Assembly: GCF_008806345.1 (NCBI RefSeq)
Contig: NZ_VZZJ01000002.1
Location: forward strand, 248,001 to 312,000
Length of the DNA: 64,000 bases
From: Methylobacterium planeticum
GTDB taxonomy: Bacteria > Pseudomonadota > Alphaproteobacteria > Rhizobiales > Beijerinckiaceae
Direction: 5' to 3'
Under the pieces are notes generated by a model. The model searched no databases. It saw nothing but the letters and a program-made list of their open reading frames with translations, and had not been told where the DNA came from. Made by a program: the position numbers and the translations under genes. Below, in pieces: positions 23,692-33,125 of the stretch (position 1 is its first letter; every line of letters starts with the position of its first letter).

Positions 23692-25958
23692 CCGGCCACC
23701 GAGGCGAGCGCCGGGCGCTCCGCCGCCCGGATCGCGGCCGGGAACTCGACGCGCAGGCAGGTGCCCTCCCCGGGCCGGCTCGTGACCGTGATGCGGCCGC
23801 CGAGCTTGGCGGTGACGAGGTTGTGGACGATGTGCATGCCGAGCCCCGTGCTGCCGCGCGAGCGGGCGGTGGTGAAGAACGGGTCGAAGATCCGCTCCAG
23901 GTTCTCGGGCGGGATGCCGCGCCCGTCATCGGCGATCTCGAGGCGGATCAAGCCGGCGCCGGCCTCGGACACGCTCACCCGGATCGTGCCGGGCCGGCCC
24001 GCCGCGAAGCCGTGCACCACCGCGTTGGTGATGCCGTTCGTCACCACCTGCGCCAGCGCCCCCGGATTGGTGTCGACCGTGAGCGGCGGGCAGGTCCGGG
24101 CGATGCCGTGGCCGCCCTGGCGCAGGAGGGGCTTCAGGCTCGCCAGCAGCTCGTCGAGCCAGGTGTCGAGGGCGAAGCGGCGCTGCTCGTCGCTGACCCG
24201 GTCGACCGCCACCTGCTTGAAGCCGTGGACGAGGTCGGCCGCCCGCGCCAGATTGGTGCAGAGCAGGGCCGCCCCCTCCTGCACCCGCTCGACGTAGTGG
24301 GTCAGGCGCGAGCGCGAGAGCTGGCCGGAGGCGAGCGTCGCCTGGAAGGCGCCGGTCTCGTCGCGCACCACCGTGGCGGTGGTGAGCGCGAGGCCGAGCG
24401 GGGTGTTGATCTCGTGGGCGACGCCGGCCACGAGCTGGCCGAGGGAGGCGAGCTTCTCGGCCCGGATCAGGTCGGCCTGGGCCTGGCGCAGGTCGAGGAG
24501 GGCGGCGTCGGCCTGGTCCTTGGCGCGCCGCAGCGCCTGCTCGCGCCGGGCGATCTCGGTGACGAAGAAGTTGGTGGCGCGGGCGATGTCGCCGAGCTCG
24601 TCGCCCCGGCGCAGGCCGCTCACCAGCCCGCCCGCCGGGTTGGCCGCGAGCGCGATCATGTCCCCCTGGAGCTGGCGCAGCGGCGTCGTGATGGCGCGCG
24701 CCACCGCCAGCGCCACCAGGGTGCCGATGAGCAGCCCCGCCGCCGCCCCCGCGAGCAGGATCTGCCGGATCGAGGCACCGAAGCGCTCGGCATCGCCCAC
24801 GAAGGCGTCGTTGAGGTTCTGGGCGCTGGCGCTCATGGCGGCGGCGAGGCCGTCCATGTCGGCGAGCATCTCGGTCTGGCGCCGCAGCCCGTCGAGGGTG
24901 GTGGTCAGGCGCTTGCGCCAGCCGTCGACCGCGTCGATCATCTCGGCCTGGATCAGGGGCGAGATCGGCAGGGCGGCGGTCTTGGCGGAGAGCCGCTCGC
25001 CCTCCGCCAGCATCGCCCGGGCGGCGGAGGCGTCGCGGCGCACCAGGGCGTCGGCGGTGCGCTGCCCGAGCCGGAGCGTCGTCACCGCGATGTTCTGCGT
25101 CGCCTGCTCGGTCTCGTTGGCCTCGATCGCGTAGGTGAGGAGCTGCGCCACCTCCTCGTGCAGGGTGCGCTGCCCCGAGGAATCGATCTTGAGCAGGCGC
25201 TCGCCCCAGGCCGCGAGGCCGGGCGCGGCCCCGCTCGCCTCGGCGGCGGCGAGCCCCTCGAGCTCGCCGGCCTCGCGCCCGCGCCCCTGCGCCCGCAGGG
25301 CGGCGGCAAGGCCCCGGGCCGCCTCGCGCAGGCGCGCCACGTCGCGGGCGAATTCGAGGGGCGGCGCGCTCTCGCGGCGCGCCCGGTCGAGGGCGATCTC
25401 GGCGGCGCTCGCCCGCATGTCGTTGATCCCGGCGAGCACGTCGCGGGTGGCGCTCAGGCGCTGCACCTTCTCGCTGAGCGAGCGCACGAGGTCGGCGTTC
25501 GAGGCCTGCTGGCGCAGGCGCGCCCGGTCGGCGAGCTCGATCAGGCGCCCGGCCCGGGTCGCCATCTCGGCGATCAGCCCGTCATTCTCGCGGGTGACGC
25601 GGATGAAGGCCCGCATCCGGGCGACGTAGCGGTCGAGGGCGCCCTTGGCGGAGGCGATGCGGGCGGTCTGGTCGGCGGTGCGCACGTAGGCCTTGAGGGC
25701 GTCGAGCCCGGTCCCGGCCTCCCCGGTGAGCGCCAGGAAGCGCTCCGCATGGGCCGCGCGGTCGCCGGCGCGCGCCTCGACGTAATCGTCCCGCACCATC
25801 CGGGCGAGCGCCAGGACGCGGTCGACCTGGCCGGCCACCACGGCGCCGCCGCGGGCGCGCTCCTCCTGCGCCAGGAGGAGCCAGCCCGCCAGCGCGATCG
25901 CGGCCGCGATCAGGATCGGGACGCCGCCGACGAGGAGGATCTTCCGGCCGACCCGCAT
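23688..25958 (-). CDS. Membrane sensor histidine kinase with large periplasmic helical domain
   Basis: 756 residues from the ATG at 25958 (GAGGAG ribosome-binding site); an upstream ATG at 26105 would add 49 residues with no signal character. Membrane helices lie at about 8-30 and 399-420, enclosing a roughly 370-residue, all-helical periplasmic region. Then come a HAMP domain (421-473), a coiled coil, and an H-box SLGQLVAGVAHEINTP with His515. The ATPase domain carries NGITNAVVHG, DDGRGIPPENLERIFDPFF and GSTGLGMHIV. This architecture resembles TorS, whose sensor domain reads a binding protein. Here the next gene, coupled by ATGA, is a solute-binding protein. No response regulator is adjacent. 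Confidence 0.9.
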   Translation of the reverse strand: MRVGRKILLVGGVPILIAAAIALAGWLLLAQEERARGGAVVAGQVDRVLALARMVRDDYVEARAGDRAAHAERFLALTGEAGTGLDALKAYVRTADQTARIASAKGALDRYVARMRAFIRVTRENDGLIAEMATRAGRLIELADRARLRQQASNADLVRSLSEKVQRLSATRDVLAGINDMRASAAEIALDRARRESAPPLEFARDVARLREAARGLAAALRAQGRGREAGELEGLAAAEASGAAPGLAAWGERLLKIDSSGQRTLHEEVAQLLTYAIEANETEQATQNIAVTTLRLGQRTADALVRRDASAARAMLAEGERLSAKTAALPISPLIQAEMIDAVDGWRKRLTTTLDGLRRQTEMLADMDGLAAAMSASAQNLNDAFVGDAERFGASIRQILLAGAAAGLLIGTLVALAVARAITTPLRQLQGDMIALAANPAGGLVSGLRRGDELGDIARATNFFVTEIARREQALRRAKDQADAALLDLRQAQADLIRAEKLASLGQLVAGVAHEINTPLGLALTTATVVRDETGAFQATLASGQLSRSRLTHYVERVQEGAALLCTNLARAADLVHGFKQVAVDRVSDEQRRFALDTWLDELLASLKPLLRQGGHGIARTCPPLTVDTNPGALAQVVTNGITNAVVHGFAAGRPGTIRVSVSEAGAGLIRLEIADDGRGIPPENLERIFDPFFTTARSRGSTGLGMHIVHNLVTAKLGGRITVTSRPGEGTCLRVEFPAAIRAAERPALASVAG

Positions 25959-26186
25959 CAAGGCTCCTCGCGCAACGCCCGACCGCCGCCCCGCCCGTTC
26001 CGGCGTGCCGATCCGGGCGCAGAGGCTGCGCCGGGCCTGCGGGCGAGACCCGGGCTGCGTCGCCGAGCCGTGACGCCAGTGTAAATCGTTCGCGGGAGCG
26101 GGCAAGCGCGCGCCGAAACCTCGATTCGTAAGCCGGTCTGCTCCGGCGCTGGACCCGGAACCTTGGGGCCGCGCGCTTTCGCGGCC

Positions 26187-26558
26187 TCAGGGCGTGACGA
26201 GGGTCTTGCGCGTGACCTTCGGCGACCCGCAGCGATCGGGACCTGGACCTTTCAGGTGGCGCGCGCCCTTGCCCGAAGACTTCGCGCCGGATCGATTCGG
26301 GTCGTCCTTGCTCGGGCCGAGCTTGTCGGCGCCGCGCGAGGACTGGCCGAGGGGTTTGCCGAGGTTTCTGCCGAGGTTCCTGCCGCTGCCCGGGGACGTG
26401 GCGCGGCCGGCCGGCGCGGTGGCCGCCGGTCCGGCGCCGAAGCGCACGGCCAGGCTCGGGCGGTCCGGCGCCGGCGCGGACCGCCCGTGCAGGATGTCGC
26501 GCAGGCGCGCGAGGCCGTCCGGGTCGGCGTTGAGGAAGTCTTCCGAGAAGTGGGACAT
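26187..26558 (-). CDS. Hypothetical basic protein
   Basis: 123 residues. The first 25 (MSHFSEDFLNADPDGLARLR...) are acidic and helical; the rest is Gly/Ser/Arg/Lys-rich and probably disordered, with an NLGRNLGKPLG near-repeat. No family is recognised. The Shine-Dalgarno is weak (CGGA). It might be a small nucleic-acid-binding or stress protein, but there is no direct evidence. Confidence 0.45.
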   Translation of the reverse strand: MSHFSEDFLNADPDGLARLRDILHGRSAPAPDRPSLAVRFGAGPAATAPAGRATSPGSGRNLGRNLGKPLGQSSRGADKLGPSKDDPNRSGAKSSGKGARHLKGPGPDRCGSPKVTRKTLVTP

Positions 26559-26668
26559 GGTGAACGTCCGAATCCTGGGCGGGGCGCCGTCAGCCTGCGG
26601 CCGCGCCCGTTGCGGGCGGCCTCAGGAATTGCTTCGAATTGCGCCGACCTCGCCGATTGCGAGGATCC

Positions 26669-26986
26669 TCAGCGCTGCCCGGGCACCCGGACCGGCTGCG
26701 CCGGATCGCCGAGGGCGATGATCCGCACCGGACGGGCGCCGGACGCGGCCGTGCAGGCGGCCGGGACGTAGGGCCACGCGGCCTGCCGGCAGGCACCGGC
26801 CTCTGCGGGAAGTGCCGGCGCGGCGGCAGGCTGCGCGGTGGCAGAGGCCGCGGCGGCAGTCGCCGCGACGCCAGTCGCCGCGATCGCCGGAGCCTTGCCG
26901 GCGGCCGGCATCGCCAGGGTCAGGCCGGCGGCGAGGCCCGTCGCCAGGACGGCGCTGACGCAGCTCAGTGGAACGAAGATCGACAT
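26669..26986 (-). CDS. Small secreted protein with C-terminal CRQAAWPYVPAAC motif
   Basis: 105 residues from the ATG at 26986 (GGGAGGG ribosome-binding site). A signal-like N-terminus is followed by an Ala-rich linker. The end, ACRQAAWPYVPAACTAA ... RPVRIIALG, has two cysteines eleven residues apart, probably disulfide-bonded. Similar short envelope proteins with this C-x-x-x-x-WPY-x-P-x-x-C pattern recur in Methylobacterium-type genomes; function unknown. Confidence 0.65.
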   Translation of the reverse strand: MSIFVPLSCVSAVLATGLAAGLTLAMPAAGKAPAIAATGVAATAAAASATAQPAAAPALPAEAGACRQAAWPYVPAACTAASGARPVRIIALGDPAQPVRVPGQR

Positions 26987-27093
26987 GACACACCCTCCCG
27001 GCTTCGTTGAGCCGTTCCCGACGCCCCGTCTAAGGGGCCTGCATGTCCGCAGTTTTGCGTCGCGCGTCACAGGATCCGGGGATCGGGCCCGAA

Positions 27094-27123
27094 ATGTTGC
27101 GTCGCCGGCTCCCGACGCAACAT
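27094..27123. promoter_or_regulatory. 11-bp inverted repeat between divergent genes
   Basis: ATGTTGCGTCG (27094-27104) and CGACGCAACAT (27113-27123) form a perfect inverted repeat with an 8-base centre, in the space shared by the divergent genes at 26986 (-) and 27275 (+). It could be an operator or an mRNA hairpin in the leader of the rightward gene. Confidence 0.45.
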
Positions 27124-27274
27124 GAGGCGCGGGGAGGCGGCGCCCGCTGAGGCAATTCGCCGAAGGGAGCGGGCGGGATGCGCCCTTGGTGGCGGTGGCG
27201 GCCTGATCTATCTCGGATTCCGATCGGAAGCGGCTCCGCAGAGGCCGCTCGCGAGAACGAGGAAACCGCCCAGG

Positions 27275-27775
27275 ATGCGCCGCTTCATCACCCCCGCCCT
27301 CGGCCTCGCCGCAGGGCTCGCCGCCGCGCTGCCCGCGCAGGGCCAGATCCGCAACGCGCCGGCCCCCCGCGCGCTCGAATTCGCCGCCTACATCTTCGCG
27401 GCCTCGAATGTCTGCGGCTACCGCATCGGCACCGAGCAGTTCGACGCGCTCCTGGCCAAGCAGAACACCCGCTCGGAGGATGTCAGCCCGCGCGGCCCCT
27501 TCGGCGCCCGGGTCCAGACCATGTTCGCCCTGATGTCGAACCAGATGGCGCTCAACCGCGAGCAGGCCTGCCTGGCGGTGGCGGGCGAGTACGGCCCCGA
27601 GGGCAACGTCGCCAGGAACGTCCTGCTGCCGGCGGGCGCCGCGCCGCCCGCCCCCGACGGCTCGGCGGCCAAGCCCGCCGGCGAGGCGCCTCCAGCCAAT
27701 GCGCCCGCCGGCGAGGCGCCTCTTGCCAACAAGCCCGCCGGCGAGGCGCCTCCTGCCAACAAGCCGCCGCAGTAG
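27275..27775 (+). CDS. Secreted hypothetical protein with PAGEAPPAN repeats
   Basis: 166 residues from the ATG at 27275 (GAGGAAA ribosome-binding site). A signal peptide ends near LPAQG. The folded part (about 30-120) contains FAAYIFAASNVCGYRIG, EQFDALLAKQN and NREQACLAVAGEYGPEG, with two cysteines. The tail consists of three PAGEAPPAN-type repeats, probably an extended linker. No characterised family is recognised. Confidence 0.7.
   Translation: MRRFITPALGLAAGLAAALPAQGQIRNAPAPRALEFAAYIFAASNVCGYRIGTEQFDALLAKQNTRSEDVSPRGPFGARVQTMFALMSNQMALNREQACLAVAGEYGPEGNVARNVLLPAGAAPPAPDGSAAKPAGEAPPANAPAGEAPLANKPAGEAPPANKPPQ
27671..27760 (+). repeat. Three 30-bp tandem units inside a coding region
   Basis: Three consecutive 30-base units beginning AAGCCCGCCGGCGAGGCGCC (the middle one starts GCG), encoding the K/A-PAGEAPPAN decapeptides. 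The copies are close to identical, suggesting recent slippage and possible strain-to-strain length variation. Confidence 0.9.
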
Positions 27776-27867
27776 AAATCCGGCGCGGGCTCGGCCCGGC
27801 CGTCGGCGCCTGCTAAGACGGGCGCCGGAGAGCCCGCAGAGACGTCCACCCGCCAGGGACAGCCCCG

Positions 27868-29289
27868 ATGCCCGAGCCCGACGCCCTCGAACCGTTCCGC
27901 ACGCTCCTCGGCGCGGGGGGCGTGCTCACGGCGCCGGACATGCTGGCGCGCTACACCCTGGACCATCGCGAGCTGATGCGGGGCGAGACGCCGGCCGTCC
28001 TGCGGCCGCGCTCGGTCGAGGAGGTCCAGGGGCTGGTGCGGCTCGCGCGGCGGCACGGCTACGGCCTCGTGCCCCAGGGCGGCAATACCGGCTATGTCGG
28101 CGGCGCGACGCCGGAGCCCGGGCGGCACCAGCTCGTGGTCAGCCTCGAGCGCATGACCCGGATCCGCGCGGTCGATCCCCTCAACTTCACCCTCGCCTGC
28201 GATGCGGGCGCGATCCTGGCGGACGCGCAGGCGGCGGCGGCCGCGCAGGACCTGCTCCTGCCCCTCAGCCTCGGCTCGGAGGGCAGCTGCCGCCTCGGCG
28301 GCAATCTCGGCACCAATGCGGGCGGCCTGCAGGTGCTGCGCTACGGCATGACCCGCGACCTCGTCCTCGGGCTCGAGGTGGTGCTGGCGGACGGCAGCCT
28401 GTTCTCCGACATGCGCCACCTGCGCAAGAACAACATCGGCACCGATCCGAAGCAGGTCTTCATCGGTGCCGAGGGGACGCTCGGCATCGTCACCGGGGTG
28501 GTGCTGAAGCTGTGGCCGGCGCAGGGCTTCCGGGCGACCGCCTGGCTGCAGCTCGCCGAGGGCGCGCCGCTGCCCGAGATCGCCGCCCTGGTGCGCCGCG
28601 AGACCGCCGACCTCGCCACCACCTTCGAGCTGATCTCGGCCTCCTCCCTCGCCCTCGTGGCGGAGATGCGCGGCGCCCCGATCGGCCTGAGGACGGGCCC
28701 GGGCGGCGCGGTGCTCCTCGAGCTGCAGGCCTCCTCCGCCCGCATCCCCCTCGACGACGTGCTGATGGGGACCCTCGAGCTCCTGATGGAGCAGGGTTGG
28801 GTCGAGGACGCCATCCTGGCGCAATCCGAGGCGCAGCGGCGCGAGATGTGGACGATCCGCGAGACGATCCCGGAGGGCGAGAAGCACGCGGGCGGCTCGT
28901 TCAAGCACGACATCGCGGTGCCGGTCTCCCGGCTGACGGACTTCCTGGAGCAGGGCGGCCGGCTGCTGGCGGAGCGCCTGCCCGCGGTGCGCCTGTCCTT
29001 CTACGGCCATGTCGGCGACGGCAACATCCACTACAATCTCGTGGTGCCGAAGGGGCAGGACCGCCTCGCCTTCAGCCGCACGGTCGAGGCCGGCATCGCC
29101 CACGACCTCTACGCCATCGCCCTCGCGCTCGGCGGCAGCTTCAGCGCCGAGTACGGCATCGGCCGCTTCAAGCGCGACCTCCTCGCGCGCTACACCGACC
29201 CGACCCGCCGCGCCCTCATGGCCACGCTGAAGCGCGGCCTCGACCCGGACGGGGTGATGAATGCGGGGGCGATGCTGGGGGAGGAATAG
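27868..29289 (+). CDS. FAD-linked D-2-hydroxyacid dehydrogenase (D-2-hydroxyglutarate dehydrogenase type)
   Basis: 473 residues. The PCMH-type FAD domain shows VPQGGNTGYVGGATP, SLGSEGSCRLGGNLGTNAGG and VFIGAEGTLGIVTGVVLKL. The C-terminal metal/substrate region carries GHVGDGNIHYNLVVP and AEYGIGRFKRDLL. This matches the family of D-2-hydroxyglutarate and D-lactate dehydrogenases, which pass electrons to a quinone or ETF. D-2-hydroxyglutarate formed by SerA is a likely substrate, but serA is not in the window. A second, GlcD-like member of the same superfamily lies at 36405. Confidence 0.9.
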   Translation: MPEPDALEPFRTLLGAGGVLTAPDMLARYTLDHRELMRGETPAVLRPRSVEEVQGLVRLARRHGYGLVPQGGNTGYVGGATPEPGRHQLVVSLERMTRIRAVDPLNFTLACDAGAILADAQAAAAAQDLLLPLSLGSEGSCRLGGNLGTNAGGLQVLRYGMTRDLVLGLEVVLADGSLFSDMRHLRKNNIGTDPKQVFIGAEGTLGIVTGVVLKLWPAQGFRATAWLQLAEGAPLPEIAALVRRETADLATTFELISASSLALVAEMRGAPIGLRTGPGGAVLLELQASSARIPLDDVLMGTLELLMEQGWVEDAILAQSEAQRREMWTIRETIPEGEKHAGGSFKHDIAVPVSRLTDFLEQGGRLLAERLPAVRLSFYGHVGDGNIHYNLVVPKGQDRLAFSRTVEAGIAHDLYAIALALGGSFSAEYGIGRFKRDLLARYTDPTRRALMATLKRGLDPDGVMNAGAMLGEE

Positions 29290-29352
29290 GAGGGAGGGAT
29301 CGCGAGAGTCCCGGCCGCGGGGCTCGGATCCGGGCCGCGCGGCCGGGGCCCC

Positions 29353-29751
29353 TCACGCCTGCGGCAGGTCCGGGGTGATGCCGAGGGCGTCGAGGCCCTC
29401 GTCGAGGAGGTCGCCGGCATCCGGGGAGCCCAGGAGCTCGTGCGCGGCGCCCTCGCCCGCGGCCTCGCGCTCGCGGGCGAAGCGGACGGCCTCGCCCCAT
29501 TCCTCCGGCTCCATGTCGCCGCGCCCGACATAGAGCAGTGCCAGCAGGTCGGCGCGCTCGTCGTCGTTGAGGCCGGCGATCATGCCGCGCACCTCCTCCT
29601 CGGTGGCGTCGTCGGTGCCCGAGACGAGGACGTCGGTGGAGCCGTCGTCGATCGGGTTCGAGCCCGAATCCGGATCGGTCGCGCCTTCCTTCACGTCGAT
29701 CGCCCGCAGCCGCAGGATGATCTCGGTGACCTTGTCGACGGCGATGTCCAT
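29353..29751 (-). CDS. DUF3775 domain protein
   Basis: 132 residues from the ATG at 29751 (AGGAG ribosome-binding site). The DUF3775 core is visible as MIAGLNDDERADLLALLYVGRGDMEPEEW followed by AVRFARERE, where the family has a conserved WIGRGD-like turn. The protein is strongly acidic and probably cytosolic; function unknown. Confidence 0.8.
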   Translation of the reverse strand: MDIAVDKVTEIILRLRAIDVKEGATDPDSGSNPIDDGSTDVLVSGTDDATEEEVRGMIAGLNDDERADLLALLYVGRGDMEPEEWGEAVRFAREREAAGEGAAHELLGSPDAGDLLDEGLDALGITPDLPQA

Positions 29752-29919
29752 GGGCGGCTCCTGATGCGTGTGGGCCGAACGGGCCCGGCGCACCGACAAC
29801 ACCTGAGGGCCGAAGCGGTTCGGCGGACCGCCCGCATCTTCGCCGGACCCGCGGTTCAGTAGGCATCGCGGGCGTCCCGGTCCTTTTCGCTGAGGGGGCG
29901 GCGCGCTAACTCGGCAGTC

Positions 29920-31485
29920 GTGTCGATTGCCCGTCCTGCCGCAGCCCGCCCCCGCCCGCCCCGCGTCGTCTCGGCGGGTCTCCTCCTCGGGATGGCGGCG
30001 CTCGTCCCCTCGGCCCGGGCGCAGGGGGACGCGGCGCCGACCTGCTTCCTCACCGGCGGCGGGGCCCTGGAGATCTGCCGCGGCGGGGGCGAGGCCGAGG
30101 GCGTGTTCTTCACGCCCCGTCCCTGCGAGTTCGCCGGCAACGTGCAGCTCCTGCGCCTCACCGGCGCGAAGGGCGCGCCGGGGCCGCTCCAGGCGGTGTA
30201 CCAGGGCGAGACGCCGACCGAGGCCCGCCGCCGGGGCGAGTCCTGCGAGGCGCGGCGCGCGACGACCCCCCTCGACGGCGGCTCCGTGCGCTCAGGCCGC
30301 CTTCCCGAGCAGCTCGCCACCACGATGCCGCCGACCCGCCACCGGCTCTGGGAGATGGCCCGCGCGCTCACCCGTCCGGAAAGCCGCGCCGAGACCCGCG
30401 CCGAGCGTCGGCGCGGCAAGCGTGGAGGCGGGCGCGGCGAGACCGCGGCGCCCCCCGCGCCGGCGGTCGAGGGGATCGCGGCCCGCAACCCGATGGTGAT
30501 CACCGGCCGCGACTGGGCCGGCGACGAGTATTACTACGTGTTCCTGCTCGCCACCGCGCCGACCGAGGGCGGCAACCGCCACGTGCTGATCCAGGCGCGC
30601 ACCTACGATTTCGAGCGCTTCGACATCCGCAGCCGCGAGGACGCGGACAAGGCGGGCGCGGACAAGGCGGGCGGGGGCAGGGAGCCTCCGGGCCGGGCCG
30701 GGACCCCGGCGGCGGAAGCCCTCGTCTGGGCGCCCTTCATGCCGGAAACCGAGGACAGGCCCCGCCGCCGCGCCCGCGGGGGCGACAACCCGAGCCCGAG
30801 CGCCGTGCTCGACGCGGCGGGCCAGCCCGTTATCGCCAATTGCACCGGCCAGGGCTTCGACACCCACGGCCTCGTCGGCTCGATCAGCGTGGTCGATCAG
30901 GTCTACCACTACTTCTACACCGATGTGCTGCCGGCCGATTGCAACGAGCCGGTGCTGAAGCGGCGCCTCGGCCTCTACCTGCGCACCAGCCGCGACCTCG
31001 CGGGCGACCGGGTCTGGTCGGCCCCGCGCCTCGTGGCCGAGCCGCTGCCGGTCCAGAGCCTCGTGCGGGTCGCCAAGGCCAAGGGGATGGACCGCTGGGC
31101 CGTGTCCTACAGCTGCAGCCGCCCCGCCAACGCGCCGGGCGGGCCGGTCGCGGATCTCTGCGTGCAGTACACGCCCGACCTCTCGGTCGGCGCGCTCGCG
31201 GGCCTGACCTGGTACGCCGAGCCCGTGACGGCGATGCGCTCGCCGGCCTATCTCGGCCTGCGCTCGGGCGGCGACGGCAGCGGGCGCTTCGGGCGGGCCC
31301 AGCATTTCTGGATGACCGACCGCTACGGCAACCTCGACACCCCGGCGAGCTTCCCCGCCAAGGCCGGCTTCCTGACCTGGCTCGACCGCCTCGCCCCGGG
31401 CCAGGACGGCACCGGCGCCTCGACGGTGTTCGGCCGCCCGGTCTACTGGGGCACCTGGTCGGTGCGGCAGGTGGGCGCGAAGTGA
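29920..31485 (+). CDS. Large secreted protein of unknown function
   Basis: 521 residues from a GTG start, with an N-terminal signal ending ALVPSARAQ. Cysteines are regularly spaced. The central part has a basic linker (RRRGKRGGGRGE, about 165-176). The C-terminal part has blade-like repeats such as VDQVYHYFYTDVLPADC, DRVWSAPRLVAEPLP, DRWAVSYSCSRP and GRAQHFWMTDRYGNLD. The -x-W-S-x-P- and -Y-YVFLLAT- strands are reminiscent of five-bladed beta-propeller glycosidases or sugar-binding proteins, but I cannot place it in a family. It is well conserved in codon usage with its neighbours. Confidence 0.65.
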   Translation: MSIARPAAARPRPPRVVSAGLLLGMAALVPSARAQGDAAPTCFLTGGGALEICRGGGEAEGVFFTPRPCEFAGNVQLLRLTGAKGAPGPLQAVYQGETPTEARRRGESCEARRATTPLDGGSVRSGRLPEQLATTMPPTRHRLWEMARALTRPESRAETRAERRRGKRGGGRGETAAPPAPAVEGIAARNPMVITGRDWAGDEYYYVFLLATAPTEGGNRHVLIQARTYDFERFDIRSREDADKAGADKAGGGREPPGRAGTPAAEALVWAPFMPETEDRPRRRARGGDNPSPSAVLDAAGQPVIANCTGQGFDTHGLVGSISVVDQVYHYFYTDVLPADCNEPVLKRRLGLYLRTSRDLAGDRVWSAPRLVAEPLPVQSLVRVAKAKGMDRWAVSYSCSRPANAPGGPVADLCVQYTPDLSVGALAGLTWYAEPVTAMRSPAYLGLRSGGDGSGRFGRAQHFWMTDRYGNLDTPASFPAKAGFLTWLDRLAPGQDGTGASTVFGRPVYWGTWSVRQVGAK

Positions 31486-31580
31486 GCCCGGCGCCGTCGA
31501 CCGGGCCCGCCCCTGCTCTTGGCAGTCCCGCCCCGAGCCTGTACCCCACCGCCACGCAACCGGGTGAGAAGGCTTGAGGC

Positions 31581-32378
31581 ATGCGGCTCGTCGTGGTGGG
31601 CGCCGACGGGCGCATGGGGCGGATGCTGATCCGTGCGGTGGCGGAATCCGAGGGCTGCACCCTGTCGGGGGCGATCGAGCGCGAGGGCTCGCCGGCGCTC
31701 GGGCAGGATGCCGGGACGCTCGCCGGGCTCCAGCCCCTCGGCGTCCCCGTCACGGACGATCCGCTGCCGGTCTTCGCCGCGGCCGAGGGCGTCCTCGACT
31801 TCACGACGCCCGCCGCCACCACGTTCTTCGCCGAACTCGCCGCGCAGGCCCGGATCGTGCACGTGGTCGGCACCACGGGCCTCGCGGAGGCCGACCTCCG
31901 GAAGCTCGCGGCGGCGGCCCACCACGCCCGCATCGTGCGCTCGGGCAACATGTCCCTCGGCGTGAACGTGCTGGCGGGCCTCGTGCGCAGGGTCGCGGCG
32001 GCGCTCGGCGAGGAGTTCGACATCGAGATCGTCGAGATGCACCACCGCATGAAGGTCGACGCCCCCTCCGGCACCGCGCTGCTCCTCGGGGAGGCGGCGG
32101 CCGAGGGGCGCGGCGTGAGCCTGCCCGAGGTCCGGGTCTCCACCCGCGACGGGCATACGGGGGCGCGCCGCCCCGGCGATATCGGCTTCGCCGCCCTGCG
32201 GGGCGGCACGGTGGTGGGCGACCACAGCGTCACCTTCGCGGGGCCGGGGGAGCGCATCACCCTCAGCCACCACGCCGAGGATCGCGGCATCTTCGCCCGG
32301 GGCGCCGTGCGGGCGGCGCAGTGGGCGTTCCCGCAGGCGCCGGGCCTCTACGGCATGACAGACGTGCTCGGCCTGTAA
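31581..32378 (+). CDS. dapB: 4-hydroxy-tetrahydrodipicolinate reductase
   Basis: 265 residues. The N-terminal NAD(P)H site reads [12 protein letters not shown], followed by [10 protein letters not shown] and HVVGTTGL. The catalytic core [22 protein letters not shown] carries the His-His and Lys used in hydride transfer to the ring, with the SGTA substrate loop. It is the second committed step of lysine and meso-diaminopimelate synthesis. It is followed on the same strand by gpmA with a 104-bp gap that contains a HindIII-type 12-bp palindrome of no clear meaning. Confidence 0.96.
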   Translation: MRLVVVGADGRMGRMLIRAVAESEGCTLSGAIEREGSPALGQDAGTLAGLQPLGVPVTDDPLPVFAAAEGVLDFTTPAATTFFAELAAQARIVHVVGTTGLAEADLRKLAAAAHHARIVRSGNMSLGVNVLAGLVRRVAAALGEEFDIEIVEMHHRMKVDAPSGTALLLGEAAAEGRGVSLPEVRVSTRDGHTGARRPGDIGFAALRGGTVVGDHSVTFAGPGERITLSHHAEDRGIFARGAVRAAQWAFPQAPGLYGMTDVLGL

Positions 32379-32482
32379 CCGCCCCCAAGCTTGGGCGCCG
32401 GTCGAGGCTCTGCTAGAGCCGGCATCATCCGGCTCCCGGCCTCCGGCGCGAAGCCGTTCGGATCACACAAGGAATCGTCCCG

Positions 32483-33118
32483 ATGGACCGCCTGCTCGTC
32501 CTCGCTCGCCACGGCCAGAGCGAGTGGAACCTGAAGAAGCTGTTCACCGGCTGGCGGGACCCGGACCTGACGGATCTCGGCGTCGAGGAGGCGCGCCAGG
32601 CCGGGCGCTGGCTCAAGGACCAGGGATACGGCTTCGACGTCGCCTTCACGTCGAACCTGAAGCGGGCGCAGCGCACCTGCTCGCTGATCCTCGGCGAGAT
32701 GGACCTCTCCGACATCGAGGTGGTGCGCTCGCAGGCCCTGAACGAGCGCGATTACGGCGACCTCGCCGGGCTCAACAAGGACGATGCCCGCGACCGCTGG
32801 GGCGCCGAGCAGGTGCACCAATGGCGCCGCTCCTACGACGTGCCCCCGCCCGGCGGCGAGAGCCTCAAGGACACCGCCGCGCGGGTCCTGCCCTACTACA
32901 TCGAGACCATCCTGCCCCGCGTGATGGGGGGGGACCGGGTCCTGATCGCCGCCCACGGCAACTCGCTGCGCGCCCTCGTGATGGTGCTCGACCGGATGAC
33001 CCCCGCCACCATCGCGGGGCTCGAGATCGCCACCGGCATCCCGCTGGTCTACCGGCTCAAGGCCGACACCACCGTGCTGATGAAGACGGTGCTGGAGCGC
33101 GACATCGATCAGGAATGA
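32483..33118 (+). CDS. gpmA: 2,3-bisphosphoglycerate-dependent phosphoglycerate mutase
   Basis: 211 residues with an AAGGAA ribosome-binding site. The phosphohistidine motif [10 protein letters not shown] (His10) is present, followed by [27 protein letters not shown] and the second catalytic His in [11 protein letters not shown]. It interconverts 3- and 2-phosphoglycerate in glycolysis/gluconeogenesis, and in methylotrophs links the serine cycle to carbon assimilation. It is close in length to other short alphaproteobacterial forms. The alkB stretch begins 7 bases after its stop, so the two are likely co-transcribed. Confidence 0.95.
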   Translation: MDRLLVLARHGQSEWNLKKLFTGWRDPDLTDLGVEEARQAGRWLKDQGYGFDVAFTSNLKRAQRTCSLILGEMDLSDIEVVRSQALNERDYGDLAGLNKDDARDRWGAEQVHQWRRSYDVPPPGGESLKDTAARVLPYYIETILPRVMGGDRVLIAAHGNSLRALVMVLDRMTPATIAGLEIATGIPLVYRLKADTTVLMKTVLERDIDQE

Positions 33119-33125
33119 GGGGCGC

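Noticed and set aside
32384..32395. CCCAAGCTTGGG palindrome after dapB
   Set aside because: A 12-bp palindrome with no loop and no T-run is too short to be a convincing terminator; probably chance.
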